This document shows positions 53,968 to 63,091 of a DNA stretch of 64,000 bases, in pieces. Origin of the DNA: Citrobacter youngae ATCC 29220 (lineage in GTDB: Bacteria > Pseudomonadota > Gammaproteobacteria > Enterobacterales > Enterobacteriaceae); NCBI RefSeq assembly GCF_000155975.1, contig NZ_GG730299.1, positions 186,305-250,304 of the forward strand, written 5' to 3'. A program made the position numbers and the translations under genes. Numbering within the stretch: position 1 is the stretch's first letter; each line of letters opens with the position of its first letter. The notes beneath the pieces were generated by a model that was not told the origin of the DNA, did not search any database, and saw only the letters and a list, made by a program, of their open reading frames with translations.

Positions 53968-55970
53968 AAGGTGGATCGATACTGCAACGCCTGCGACAGC
54001 TCAGCATCAGCAGCAGTCTGCGGGGCGCCTTTCTGACGGGCGCATTACTGACGTTGAGCGTAAGCTGCGTCAGTTTGTACTCCTGGCATGAGCAGAGCTC
54101 ACAGATACGCTATTCGCTCGATGATTACTTCCCGCGCGTGCATTCCGCTTTTTTGATTGAAGGGAATCTCAACCTGGTTGTGGATCAGCTTAATGAATTT
54201 CTGCTGGCCCCCAACACGACGGTGAGGCTGCAACTGCGCAATCAGATAATCTCGCATCTGGATAACATTGAGGTTCTGAGCCGGGGATTACAACCCGCAG
54301 AACAACAGCAGTTGGCGGTGATTTTGCAGGACAGCCGGGCGCTGATGGCGGAACTGGATCGGGTGTTGTACAACATGTTCCTCGTGCGCGAAAAAGTGAG
54401 CGAACTCTCCGCGCGCATCGACTGGCTACATGATGACTTTACCACCGAGCTGAATTCGCTGGTGCAGGATTTTACCTGGCAGCAGGGGACATTGCTGGAT
54501 CAAATCGAGGCCAAAAACGGCGATGCGGCGCAGTATCTCAAACGTGCCCGAGAGGTGCAAAACGAGCAGCAGCAGGTCTATACCCTGGCAAGAATTGAAA
54601 ATCAGATCGTGGATGATTTACGCGACAGGCTCAATGAACTGAAGTCGGGCAGCGACGACGGGATGCTGGTGGAAAACCACATCCGTTACCTGGAAAACCT
54701 GAAGAAAACGGCGGATGAAAATATCCGCACCCTCGATGACTGGCCCAGCACAATCACCCTGCGGCAAACCATTGATGAGCTGCTGGAAATCGGGATGATG
54801 AAAAATAAAATGCCCGATACGATGCGCGATTATGTCGCGGCGCAAAAAGCGCTCGTTGATGCCAACCATGCCAGAGAGGCAACGCTCGGGCGCTTTCGAA
54901 CGCTGCTTGAAGCGCAACTGGGGAGTAGCCATCAGCAAATGCAGATGTTTAACCAACGTCTGGAACAAATTGTTCGCGTCAGCGGCGGACTTATTTTGTT
55001 GGCGACGCTGCTGGCGCTCCTTCTCGCCTGGGGACTTAACCACTACTTTATCCGTTCCCGGCTGGTGAAGCGTTTTACCGCGCTCAACCAGGCCGTGGTG
55101 CAAATTGGTCTCGGCAGAACGGACGCCACGATCCCGGTGTATGGGCGCGATGAACTGGGGCGTATCGCGGGCCTGCTGCGTCATACCCTGGGCCAGTTGA
55201 ATGCGCAAAAAAATCAGCTGGAGCAGGAAGTGACAGAGCGCAAGGAGATTGAGTCCGATCTCCGGGCTATGCAGGACGAACTGATCCAGACGGCTAAACT
55301 GGCGGTGGTCGGCCAGACCATGACCACTCTGGCGCACGAAATTAATCAACCGCTGAATGCGTTGTCGATGTACCTGTTTACGGCGGGAAGGGCAATTGAG
55401 CAGGGGCACTCCGCCCAGGCCAGAAGCTCGTTAACCAAAGCGGAGGGGCTGATAACCCGCATTGATGCCATTATCCGTTCGCTGCGTCAGTTTGCGCGGC
55501 GCGCCGAGCCGGGCGCGCCTTTACATCCGGTCGATCTACGACAAACGTTCACTGCCGCCTGGGAACTGTTGGCCATGCGCCATAAGCAGCAGGGCACGCT
55601 GACGCTTCCCGCTCACAGCGTGTGGGTGGCAGGTGATGAAGTGCGTATTCAGCAGGTGCTGGTAAACATACTGGCAAATGCGCTGGATGCATGTCCGGCT
55701 ACTGCGCAAATAGACGTTCACTGGCAGGCCGAGGGCAGCCGGCTGTGCGTCTTTGTTAGCGATAACGGCCCCGGCTGGCCTGGGGCGTTGTTGCCATCAT
55801 TATTAAAGCCGTTTACCACCAGTAAGGATGTGGGTCTCGGTATTGGTTTATCGATTTGTGTATCGTTAATGACGCAAATGAACGGCGAGCTGCGCCTGGC
55901 ATCGACGCCGGGACGCAATGCCTGCGTCGTTCTGCAATTTAATCTGACGGATGTAAACGATGTTGTGTGA
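53964..55970 (+). CDS. pgtB: Phosphoglycerate-sensing histidine kinase PgtB
   Basis: 668 aa. Membrane segments lie at about residues 20-40 and 335-357, with a long coiled periplasmic region between; then HAMP-like (about 357-410), a coiled coil, and the kinase with phospho-His in LAHEINQPLNALS (about 454) and ATPase boxes NILANALDACP, DNGPGWPG and GLGIGLSI. Overlaps pgtC by 4 and pgtA by 11 bases, so the three are coupled. Confidence 0.94.
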   Translation: MKGGSILQRLRQLSISSSLRGAFLTGALLTLSVSCVSLYSWHEQSSQIRYSLDDYFPRVHSAFLIEGNLNLVVDQLNEFLLAPNTTVRLQLRNQIISHLDNIEVLSRGLQPAEQQQLAVILQDSRALMAELDRVLYNMFLVREKVSELSARIDWLHDDFTTELNSLVQDFTWQQGTLLDQIEAKNGDAAQYLKRAREVQNEQQQVYTLARIENQIVDDLRDRLNELKSGSDDGMLVENHIRYLENLKKTADENIRTLDDWPSTITLRQTIDELLEIGMMKNKMPDTMRDYVAAQKALVDANHAREATLGRFRTLLEAQLGSSHQQMQMFNQRLEQIVRVSGGLILLATLLALLLAWGLNHYFIRSRLVKRFTALNQAVVQIGLGRTDATIPVYGRDELGRIAGLLRHTLGQLNAQKNQLEQEVTERKEIESDLRAMQDELIQTAKLAVVGQTMTTLAHEINQPLNALSMYLFTAGRAIEQGHSAQARSSLTKAEGLITRIDAIIRSLRQFARRAEPGAPLHPVDLRQTFTAAWELLAMRHKQQGTLTLPAHSVWVAGDEVRIQQVLVNILANALDACPATAQIDVHWQAEGSRLCVFVSDNGPGWPGALLPSLLKPFTTSKDVGLGIGLSICVSLMTQMNGELRLASTPGRNACVVLQFNLTDVNDVV

Positions 55971-57207
55971 TGAATATGCTGTTTTGCTGATTGATGACGA
56001 TGCTGATGTTCTCGACGCTTACACTCTGCTGCTTGAACAGGAGGGCTATCGCGTTTACGCATGCAGTAACCCTTTTGACGCCCGAAACTGGCTACAGGCC
56101 GACTGGCCGGGGATTGTCCTGAGCGACGTGTGTATGCCTGGCTGCAATGGAATCGATCTGATGACGTTGTTTCATCAGGATGATAATCAGCTCCCCATCC
56201 TGTTGATCACCGGGCATGGCGACGTCCCGATGGCCGTGGAGGCGGTGAAGAAAGGCGCATGGGACTTTCTGCAAAAACCGGTCGACCCCGGCAAACTGCT
56301 GTTGTTGGTAGAGGATGCGCTGCGTCAGAGAAAATCTGTGATTGCGCGTCGCCACTATTGTCAGCAAAAGCTGCGGGTTGAGCTGATCGGTTACAGTGAC
56401 TGGGTCAATCAGTACCGCCAGCGTCTGCAGCAGCTGGCTGAAACGGATATCGCCGTCTGGTTTTATGGCGAAGCGGGGACGGGGCGTTTGACGGGAGCCC
56501 GTTATTTGCATCAGCTTGGGCGCAGCACTGAAGGACCATTTATCCGCGGTGAGCTGACGCCCGGCAATGCGGGACAACTCAATGACCTTATTGCACAGGC
56601 GCAGGGCGGTACGCTGGTGCTGAGCCATATTGAATGTCTGACGCGCGAACAGCAGCACCAACTGGTGCACCTGCAAAGCCAGGAGCGGCGTCCTTTTCGC
56701 TTAATCGGCATTGGCGCCGCATCGCTGGTAGAACTGGCGGCAACCAACCAGATTGTGGCCGAACTCTATTACTGTTTCGCGATGACGCAAATCGCTTGCC
56801 AGCCGCTGTCGCAGCGTCCGGATGATATTGAACCCCTGTTTCGCCACTATCTACAGAAAGCCTGTCTGCGTCTGAATCATCCGGTACCTGACGTTGATGG
56901 GGAATTGCTGAAAGGCATGCGGCGGCGCGTGTGGTTAAGTAATGTTCGGGAGCTGGCGAACGCCGCGGAGCTTTTTGCCGTTGGGCTACTTCCACTGGCA
57001 GAGACCGCAAACCCGCAGCTGCATATGCCAGAACCGACGCCGCTCGATCGCCGGGTTGAGGAGTACGAGCGGCAGATCATTACCGAGGCGCTAAATATTC
57101 ATCAAGGACGCATTAATGAAGTGGCGGAGTATTTACAAATTCCGCGTAAGAAACTGTATTTACGCATGAGAAAATACGGGTTGAGCAAAGAACACTATAA
57201 GTTTTAG
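55960..57207 (+). CDS. pgtA: NtrC-like response regulator PgtA
   Basis: 415 aa, activator of pgtP in Salmonella. Receiver 1-120 with phospho-Asp in GIVLSDVCMPGCNG (about 53) and Lys in LQKPVDP. The centre resembles a sigma-54 AAA+ domain but Walker A reads GEAGTGRLTG (Lys replaced by Arg), the Walker B acidic pair is gone (LVLSHIE) and no GAFTGA loop is present. A Fis-type HTH ends the protein (INEVAEYLQIPRKKLYLRMRKYG). So it probably does not act as a sigma-54 ATPase. Confidence 0.93.
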   Translation: MLCDEYAVLLIDDDADVLDAYTLLLEQEGYRVYACSNPFDARNWLQADWPGIVLSDVCMPGCNGIDLMTLFHQDDNQLPILLITGHGDVPMAVEAVKKGAWDFLQKPVDPGKLLLLVEDALRQRKSVIARRHYCQQKLRVELIGYSDWVNQYRQRLQQLAETDIAVWFYGEAGTGRLTGARYLHQLGRSTEGPFIRGELTPGNAGQLNDLIAQAQGGTLVLSHIECLTREQQHQLVHLQSQERRPFRLIGIGAASLVELAATNQIVAELYYCFAMTQIACQPLSQRPDDIEPLFRHYLQKACLRLNHPVPDVDGELLKGMRRRVWLSNVRELANAAELFAVGLLPLAETANPQLHMPEPTPLDRRVEEYERQIITEALNIHQGRINEVAEYLQIPRKKLYLRMRKYGLSKEHYKF

Positions 57208-57310
57208 CCGATGGAGTTTGGGGAAGAAGAGACGTTGAAGTATTTCGGCGGCGGCGCTGGCGTTCACCGAAATACGCGACGGAGATCTGGGCAATGATCT
57301 GTTTGTTTTC

Positions 57311-57850
57311 TTACCACATCAAATCATCAGGGATGACAAAATCAGCATACGGATCGTCTTCGTCCTTCTCTTCCTGGCTCAGCTCGCAATTTAATACAAT
57401 GTAACTGGCATCACGCTGGGCAATTTTATCGGCGACAACAGCCGGAATGATGGCGTATTCGCTGTCGCTGCTGCTTTCAGCCGTCAGGCGGGCAATGGCC
57501 AGACGACCTTTGATCAACTGAGACTGGGTCACCTTATCAACGTAGACTTTTTTGATCAGATTATTATCAGTGAAGTTGTATCCAATATCGCCGCGGGTAA
57601 CGGTGATTTTGTTCATTTCAATAAGTTGTTTGATCTGCGCTTTATACTCTTTAGACAGCGCGGCCTGCTTCTGCTGCTCGCTGAGCTGCTTATCACGTTC
57701 GACCTGTGCTTTTTTATTCTCTTCCACCGCTTCTCTGGCTTCACGAGCCTGAACACGCGATTTTTTCGCCGTTCTTTGCACTTTCGCCATTTTTTTGCTG
57801 CTGACCAGACCGGCCTTAAGCATCTGTTCTTGTAGGGTAAGTTTTGTCAT
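57311..57850 (-). CDS. DUF2058 (YaiL-like) protein
   Basis: 179 aa cytoplasmic protein of the DUF2058 family, close to E. coli YaiL in length and in both termini (MTKLTLQEQMLKAGLVSSKK; acidic tail DEDDPYADFVIPDDLMW). A basic, coiled stretch (about residues 20-70) and a compact C-terminal domain follow. Family members are labelled nucleic-acid-associated but their role is unknown. Here it lies where Salmonella has pgtE. Whether it is the only yaiL of the genome or a second copy cannot be told from this window. Confidence 0.9.
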   Translation of the reverse strand: MTKLTLQEQMLKAGLVSSKKMAKVQRTAKKSRVQAREAREAVEENKKAQVERDKQLSEQQKQAALSKEYKAQIKQLIEMNKITVTRGDIGYNFTDNNLIKKVYVDKVTQSQLIKGRLAIARLTAESSSDSEYAIIPAVVADKIAQRDASYIVLNCELSQEEKDEDDPYADFVIPDDLMW

Positions 57851-58487
57851 TGTCGCTTCTAATCCAATAAAATCATTGCAGGGATTATAACCTTAACGTT
57901 CGGCGGGAAGCCAGATGATGGCTACACCGCTGTCCCGATCCGACAAGGGGGGCGGATCGGGAGGACTCATCATCTCAGGATGAGCTTTATTCTGTTATCG
58001 TCAGGTGAGAATCACGCTTCGCCGGGCATACAACGTTGCCGCAGACAACTGAAAATCAATATTTACTGTCCGTAGCTTACGGGATTTAAGTTCTTTCATG
58101 GTGATACCGCGAATATGGCCTTCATCTATTCGTTTCTTTTTTTAACCCAAATAAATTCGGATCCGTATTGAACGAACCATCGTTTTATATGAGAAAAATA
58201 TTTGTTAGATATTTTTCAGTGAGTTAAGAAAAGATTTCTAACACGGTGACCCTGTCCGCCAGCGAATGAATTCCGTGAGATTATCAGGGGGGTAACAATT
58301 AACTATATGAGTTGTATCAATATTCGTTATGTTGGGAGAGGGAATACTGGCTTTTGACGCCGGACTTACAGGCGATTGATGACAGCAGGTATTAAGATTC
58401 AAAGCGATACCAGCAGGCTTTCGGTAGTCGTCTGTCGCTGGTAAAGTGAGCAACAAATACTGAAATGTGGCCAGAAGGGAATGCCGT
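57851..58487. other. 637-bp region without a clear gene
   Basis: Between the divergent DUF2058 and HTH genes. It holds a nested inverted repeat (57913-57984) and an AT-rich stretch with an AAAAATAT/ATATTTTT hairpin (58194-58216). A 72-codon minus-strand frame (58238-58456) has no good support. Base composition drops below that of the neighbours around 58080-58340. Confidence 0.5.
57913..57984. other. Nested stem-loop element with alternative pairing
   Basis: Outer arms AGATGATG (57913-57920) and CATCATCT (57968-57975) enclose inner arms TCCCGATCCG (57933-57942) and CGGATCGGGA (57953-57962) around a loop ending in six G. The right outer arm can instead pair as CTCATC (57966) with GATGAG (57979-57984). 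It lies 63 bp upstream of the DUF2058 start. Confidence 0.5.
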
Positions 58488-59120
58488 GTGACCGGACGTA
58501 TTGATTATCAGACTGAAAAGTACAGTTTTACAGAGGCTGCTGAAAATGCTCGCCTTGCCGGTCAATGGGCTGACGTCATTGCTGAATGTCGGGAAATGAA
58601 GGCAGGTCCGGAAGAGCGTCTGCGTATTGCTTTACTGAACGTGGACTACGTGACCAGCTTTGAGCTGCCTTTTCGGCTGTTATTACTCCGCACCCCACAA
58701 TTGATCGCCAGCGTGCGTGAAGCGCTACAGCTTAGTCAGAAAAACGTTATCTTCAATGGGAAACGTTTTGGCTGTGTATATACCCTGAAAGCGAGTCTTG
58801 ACGGTATACCGGATGAATTTCAGTATCGTCTGTCGCATCGTATCCGGCGCAAGGGGCCGGAAGGTTTGACCGAAGCCCCTTACCAGCAGATCGCAAAAGC
58901 GGTGAAAGCTCCGCGGGAACGTTTGAAGCTGGCGCTCGAATCGGGCCTTGATGTCACGGCGTTAGATGGGCTTTTTTGGTTTGGCAGCCAGCGTATAGCG
59001 GCTGACGTACTGAGGTTGAGAAAATCAGGAATGCGGGTAGCGACGGGCCAGACAATGGTGTCCGATAATCTCACCGCAACGGTGAGGAATATCCCGTTTT
59101 ATCGCCTGGTCCAGGAGTGA
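58488..59120 (+). CDS. Uncharacterised protein with C-terminal HTH-like domain, next to argW
   Basis: 210 aa from GTG at 58488, chosen because AGAAGGGA stands 7 bases before it; a GTG seven codons earlier lacks this. The N-terminal 95 residues (TEKYSFTEAAENARLAGQW...) are helical and unrecognised. The C-terminal part (about 100-205) resembles a winged helix-turn-helix: LTEAPYQQIAKAV, then VTALDGLFWFGSQRIAADVLRLRKSGM, like the HTH_39 type seen in phage and plasmid proteins. It lies on the 3' side of a tRNA, a common place for mobile DNA. Function unknown. Confidence 0.75.
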   Translation: MTGRIDYQTEKYSFTEAAENARLAGQWADVIAECREMKAGPEERLRIALLNVDYVTSFELPFRLLLLRTPQLIASVREALQLSQKNVIFNGKRFGCVYTLKASLDGIPDEFQYRLSHRIRRKGPEGLTEAPYQQIAKAVKAPRERLKLALESGLDVTALDGLFWFGSQRIAADVLRLRKSGMRVATGQTMVSDNLTATVRNIPFYRLVQE

Positions 59121-59194
59121 GCAGAAGAGAGATTTTCCTGCCGATTTTGGTCGCAAGATAAAGGGTTTTTAGCTGGGGATATAAGCGTTCAGAT

Positions 59195-59266
59195 TGTCCC
59201 CTGCAGGAATCGAACCTGCAACTAGCCCTTAGGAGGGGCTCGTTATATCCATTTAACTAAGGGGAC
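59195..59266 (-). tRNA. argW: tRNA-Arg (anticodon CCT), no encoded CCA
   Basis: 72 nt to the discriminator base. The acceptor stem GTCCCCT/AGGGGAC is perfect, the anticodon loop is CTCCTAA, and the T arm is TGCAGGTTCGATTCCTGCA. After discriminator A the DNA reads ATC instead of CCA. In E. coli argW is the integration site of a cryptic prophage; here no integrase is seen. Confidence 0.92.
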
Positions 59267-59341
59267 GAAGCGGCACGAGTATAGCGTTTTTTACCCACAA
59301 CGGTAAGTCTCAAGCCGCCTGACTGCTCAAACAGTCGCCAT

Positions 59342-60283
59342 TCAAGCCTGTTTTTTCTGGATTTTATCCTTTTTCTCTTCCCGCTTTGCGTGCAATCTGG
59401 CTTCTTCCTTGCGTTTGTTGCTCATATCATTGCGGATCTGCGCGTGGCTCATCAGCGCAAAGATAAACGTTCCGCCACAGATATTCCCGGCGAGCGTGGG
59501 GATCGCAAAGGGCCAGAAAAAATCACCCCAGTGCAGCGTACCATTAAAGACCAGATAGAGAATTTCAACCGAGCCGACGACGATATGCGTAGTGTCGCCC
59601 AGCGCAATCAGCCAGGTCATCAGAATAATGACCACAATCTTTGCCGCACCGGCCGCAGGAAACATCCAGACCATTGTGGCTATCAGCCAGCCAGAAATAA
59701 TCGCGTTAGCAAACATCTCTGTCGGGCTGTTTTTCATCACATCCATACCGATTTTGACAAAGGCGTCGCGGGTCTCTTCATCAAAAATTGGCATATATTC
59801 AAATGCCCATGCCGCAATGCCGGTGCCGATAATATTGCCCAGCAAAACCACGCCCCACAGGCGCATTAGCAGGCCAAAATTGCCGAGGGTCGGGTTTTGC
59901 ATAACGGGTAGCACGGCGGTGACGGTATTTTCGGTAAAGAGCTGCTGACGGGCCATGATGACGATGATAAAACCGAAGGTATAACCAAGGTTCTCCAGTA
60001 AAAATCCCCCGGGTACGCCTTCTAACTGGACATGAAAAATCCCTTTTGCCAGTAACGAGGCGCCCATCGACAGTCCGGCAGCGATGGCCGACCACAGCAG
60101 CGCCATCGCATCGCGCTCCATCTCTTTCTCCCCATCCTGGCGAATATGTTCATGGATCGCCATGGCGCGCGAGGGAAGCCTGTCCTCATCAACCTCTATC
60201 TTTTTCCCTTCCGATTTTTCATCGCTTTCGACCTGGAGTTCGTCGCTGTGCCGATCAATTTTTTCTTTCTCAATATCATTCAT
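59342..60283 (-). CDS. yfdC: Formate/nitrite transporter-family protein YfdC
   Basis: 313 aa. The first about 65 residues are charged and cytoplasmic; six hydrophobic segments follow in the FNT pattern (GLSMGASLLAKGIF, FGFIIVIMARQQLFTENT, ISGWLIATMVWMFPAAGAAK, NICGGTFIFALMSHAQ); the tail is Lys/Arg/Glu-rich. Substrate unknown. The start at 60283 follows CAGGATTCGGCT; a GTG seven codons earlier is less likely. Confidence 0.92.
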   Translation of the reverse strand: MNDIEKEKIDRHSDELQVESDEKSEGKKIEVDEDRLPSRAMAIHEHIRQDGEKEMERDAMALLWSAIAAGLSMGASLLAKGIFHVQLEGVPGGFLLENLGYTFGFIIVIMARQQLFTENTVTAVLPVMQNPTLGNFGLLMRLWGVVLLGNIIGTGIAAWAFEYMPIFDEETRDAFVKIGMDVMKNSPTEMFANAIISGWLIATMVWMFPAAGAAKIVVIILMTWLIALGDTTHIVVGSVEILYLVFNGTLHWGDFFWPFAIPTLAGNICGGTFIFALMSHAQIRNDMSNKRKEEARLHAKREEKKDKIQKKQA

Positions 60284-60571
60284 AGCCGAATCCTGAATAA
60301 GCACGTATTGCTAAAGCGTAGCGGCTTTTGTCCGAAAATCAGCGGGAGAAAGTCTGAGATAGCAAAAATGGTAACGTTAGTTTTTATCGGGTTAGCTAGA
60401 ATAGAACCGCCACGTAGTGCGCATTACCAGGCTATGATCAAATCAGTAAGACAGGGTATATAGACATCGCTTGACGTGCTGTTACAATCGCTCACATCTT
60501 AACAGGCGGATACGTCAGCGTTCCGTCATGGATGGCAATCAGCGATAGCCATATTACACAGGGAGACACTT

Positions 60572-61327
60572 ATGAAGCTTCGCCTGTCGGCGCTTGCGCT
60601 GGGAACCACACTTTTGGTGGGGTGTGCGAGCTCCGGTACTGAACAGCAGGGGCGTTCGGATCCATTTGAAGGGTTCAACCGCTCCATGTACAACTTTAAC
60701 TTTAATGTTTTAGATCCCTATGTTGTTCGACCAGTAGCAGTAGCCTGGCGTGATTATGTCCCGCAGCCAGCGCGTAATGGTTTGAGCAACTTTACTGGCA
60801 ACCTTGAAGAGCCGGCCGTCATGGTCAACTACTTCCTGCAAGGCGATCCTTATCAGGGGATGGTGCATTTTACCCGTTTCTTCCTGAATACCTTGTTAGG
60901 AATGGGCGGCTTTATTGATGTGGCTGGAATGGCTAATCCGAAGTTGCAGCGCGTTGAACCGCACCGTTTTGGTAGTACCTTAGGTCACTATGACGTGGGT
61001 TACGGACCGTATATGCAGCTTCCGTTCTACGGCAGCTTCACGCTGCGCGATGATGGCGGCGATATGGTGGATACGCTGTATCCGGTACTGTCCTGGCTGA
61101 CCTGGCCGTTGTCGATAGGTAAATGGACCGTGGAAGGGATTGAAACTCGTGCACAGCTGCTTGATTCAGACGGTCTGCTGCGCCAGTCTTCCGATCCTTA
61201 CATTATGGTACGTGAAGCCTACTTCCAGCGTCATGACTTCATCGCGAACGGCGGGAAGCTCAAACCAGAAGAAAATCCGAACGCGAAAGCCATTCAGGAT
61301 GACTTAAAAGATATCGATTCCGAATAA
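60572..61327 (+). CDS. mlaA: Outer-membrane lipoprotein MlaA (VacJ)
   Basis: 251 aa. Lipoprotein signal peptide with lipobox LLVGC, Cys18. MlaA sits in the outer membrane with OmpC/F and removes misplaced phospholipids, passing them to MlaC. The conserved DPFEGFNRSMYNFN block follows at about 31-44. Full length; ends in a strong bidirectional terminator. Confidence 0.97.
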   Translation: MKLRLSALALGTTLLVGCASSGTEQQGRSDPFEGFNRSMYNFNFNVLDPYVVRPVAVAWRDYVPQPARNGLSNFTGNLEEPAVMVNYFLQGDPYQGMVHFTRFFLNTLLGMGGFIDVAGMANPKLQRVEPHRFGSTLGHYDVGYGPYMQLPFYGSFTLRDDGGDMVDTLYPVLSWLTWPLSIGKWTVEGIETRAQLLDSDGLLRQSSDPYIMVREAYFQRHDFIANGGKLKPEENPNAKAIQDDLKDIDSE

Positions 61328-61341
61328 GGCATTGAGGCAAA

Positions 61342-61373
61342 TAAAAAGGTGAGCTAAAACGCTCACCTTTTTT
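61342..61373. terminator. Bidirectional terminator between mlaA and fadL
   Basis: AAAAAGGTGAGC-TAAAAC-GCTCACCTTTTTT inverted repeat. Confidence 0.88.
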
Positions 61374-61388
61374 AATGTCTGCTGAAAA

Positions 61389-62720
61389 TCAGAATGCGTA
61401 GTTCAGGTTCATCCCGTACAGCCAGGCTTTACCTTCAGATTCGAAGGAATAAGGACCTTCCTGGAATTTCACTTTCTGACCGTGCATATAAGAAACGCCA
61501 ACATCCAACGAGGCATCTTTATTGAAGGCGTAGGTTGTACCAGCGCTCAGCCAGAAACGGTCCTGATCCGGAATAGAGATGGAGCGGCGGTTAGCAGGAA
61601 CTGGGCTATCGTCAAAGGCAATACCGGTACGGAATGTCCAGGTATCGTCATAGTAGTAGGTCGTACCAAGCGCGATGCGATAGGAGTCTTTGAAGCCTTC
61701 TTCTTTATAAAACAGCGTCTGCCCGTTGTTGCCTTTCGCTTTCAGTTCCTGGAACTGGCTCCAACTGGTGTAAGCCATGCTGTAGTGAACCGCCCACTGT
61801 GGCGCAACGCGGTTATAGCCTGAAAGCTCCCACATTTCTGGCAGGTTCAGATCAAGTGAACCATCGATTGTGCTGCCGTTGGTGCCGGCTGGCAAACTGG
61901 CGAATACAGGGCGTAACTGTGCCGGAATACGGTCCGTTGATGGCAGATTGCTGCGGTAATCACCGTTGAAGTCAACTTTTACTTCCGAACGGTAGGTGAA
62001 ACCGTAGCGGTTATCTTTATCTACTTCATAAAGAATACCAGCATTCCAACCGAAGCCCCATTCGTCGCCTTTCAAACGTGCAATCTGCGTATCAGCAGGG
62101 TATTGCGCAGCCAGTGACGGAGGCACTCTTCCGCCAGAACCTGCAACGATCTGCTGCGGGAGATCGCCTGCATAACGCTCAAGCTTCGCTTTGGCATAGA
62201 CGGCGTTAAAGCCGAGGCCGAAGCTGAAATGATTGTTCAGACGGTAGGCACCGCTCAGGTTCAGGTTGAGCGTTTCCAAATCGGTTTTTCCGCCCATCGA
62301 GCCGGCAGTGTAGTTATTGTTAAACTCCGTTGCCAGACCGTAGTTAGAGGTTACTGACGCCCCCCAACCAAACTGATCGTTAATCGGCGCAACGAAATGC
62401 AGGTTCGGTATCCAGGCTGTTGGGGCGATATTATCCTGGCTGGCGTCATTACCAATACGCGAGCGTCCGGAAATATCTACATCGGGATCAACGAAAATAG
62501 CGCCCGCAGAAAAAGTGGGGCGATCGAACATCATAATCAGTGCCGGGTTACGACTGGCGTTACCTGCATCATCTGCAATAGCGCCTTCACCCGAATATGC
62601 CCGGCCAAGGCCAGAGGAAGAAAATTCGTTTAACTGAAAGCCTGCAGACCAGGCCTGTGTGGAGATAATTGCCACTGCGACTGCGAGAGCAGACTTTGTA
62701 AACAGGGTTTTCTGGCTCAT
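61389..62720 (-). CDS. fadL: Long-chain fatty acid outer-membrane transporter FadL
   Basis: 443 aa 14-strand barrel with N-terminal hatch. Signal peptide to AWSA (about residue 25), mature [21 protein letters not shown]; the NPA kink is in [11 protein letters not shown] (about 60). C-terminal Phe (NLNYAF) is the barrel-assembly signal. Start at 62720 is chosen since GAGG lies 8 bases before it; an ATG two codons earlier is too close to it. Extracellular loop lengths differ from E. coli. Two FadR-type sites lie upstream. Confidence 0.95.
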   Translation of the reverse strand: MSQKTLFTKSALAVAVAIISTQAWSAGFQLNEFSSSGLGRAYSGEGAIADDAGNASRNPALIMMFDRPTFSAGAIFVDPDVDISGRSRIGNDASQDNIAPTAWIPNLHFVAPINDQFGWGASVTSNYGLATEFNNNYTAGSMGGKTDLETLNLNLSGAYRLNNHFSFGLGFNAVYAKAKLERYAGDLPQQIVAGSGGRVPPSLAAQYPADTQIARLKGDEWGFGWNAGILYEVDKDNRYGFTYRSEVKVDFNGDYRSNLPSTDRIPAQLRPVFASLPAGTNGSTIDGSLDLNLPEMWELSGYNRVAPQWAVHYSMAYTSWSQFQELKAKGNNGQTLFYKEEGFKDSYRIALGTTYYYDDTWTFRTGIAFDDSPVPANRRSISIPDQDRFWLSAGTTYAFNKDASLDVGVSYMHGQKVKFQEGPYSFESEGKAWLYGMNLNYAF

Positions 62721-62806
62721 GACCATAACCTCATAGATTTATTTTTATACAAACTATGTTACATGCCGTAACAGGAGCGCGAAGTGTAGGGTCTGAGGTA
62801 CGACTT

Positions 62807-62823
62807 AGAAATCAGACCAGTGC
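62807..62823 (-). promoter_or_regulatory. FadR site of fadL (proximal)
   Basis: On the minus strand CACTGGTCTGATTTC agrees with the FadR consensus core TGGTCNGA; 87-103 bp before fadL. Confidence 0.65.
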
Positions 62824-62829
62824 CGAGAG

Positions 62830-62846
62830 TATAGGTCTGACCAGCT
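62830..62846 (-). promoter_or_regulatory. FadR site of fadL (distal)
   Basis: On the minus strand AGCTGGTCAGACCTATA, a near-ideal FadR operator, 110-126 bp before fadL. The rest of the 371-bp fadL/yfcZ gap is AT-rich promoter DNA. Confidence 0.8.
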
Positions 62847-63091
62847 GAAATGTTGCAAGTATGTTTATAAATATTTTCAATTCTGATCTCGGAAACGCGA
62901 TCCAGCTGGCAAAATTGCGGGTATGCGCACTCACCTGTTTAGGTGATTTTTGTTTTAGATCATTTTTAAGTGTGATTTCGGTCACTTATCGCATTTCATA
63001 CAATTAACGACTGGAGAGGCGAATAAGGGGAGCGTAAAATATCCTCATCGTTTATCTGGCACCTCAGGTGCGAATACAGAGGAAATCTACA

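Noticed and set aside
54618-55409. 263-codon minus-strand frame within pgtB
   Set aside because: Antisense to a confident kinase gene; no start signal or domain.
58238-58456. 72-codon minus-strand frame upstream of the HTH gene
   Set aside because: No clear ribosome site, unremarkable composition and no resemblance to known proteins; may be chance.
59269-59341. Possible prophage remnant between argW and yfdC
   Set aside because: Only 73 bp, with no att-like repeat or coding remains; this side looks undisturbed.
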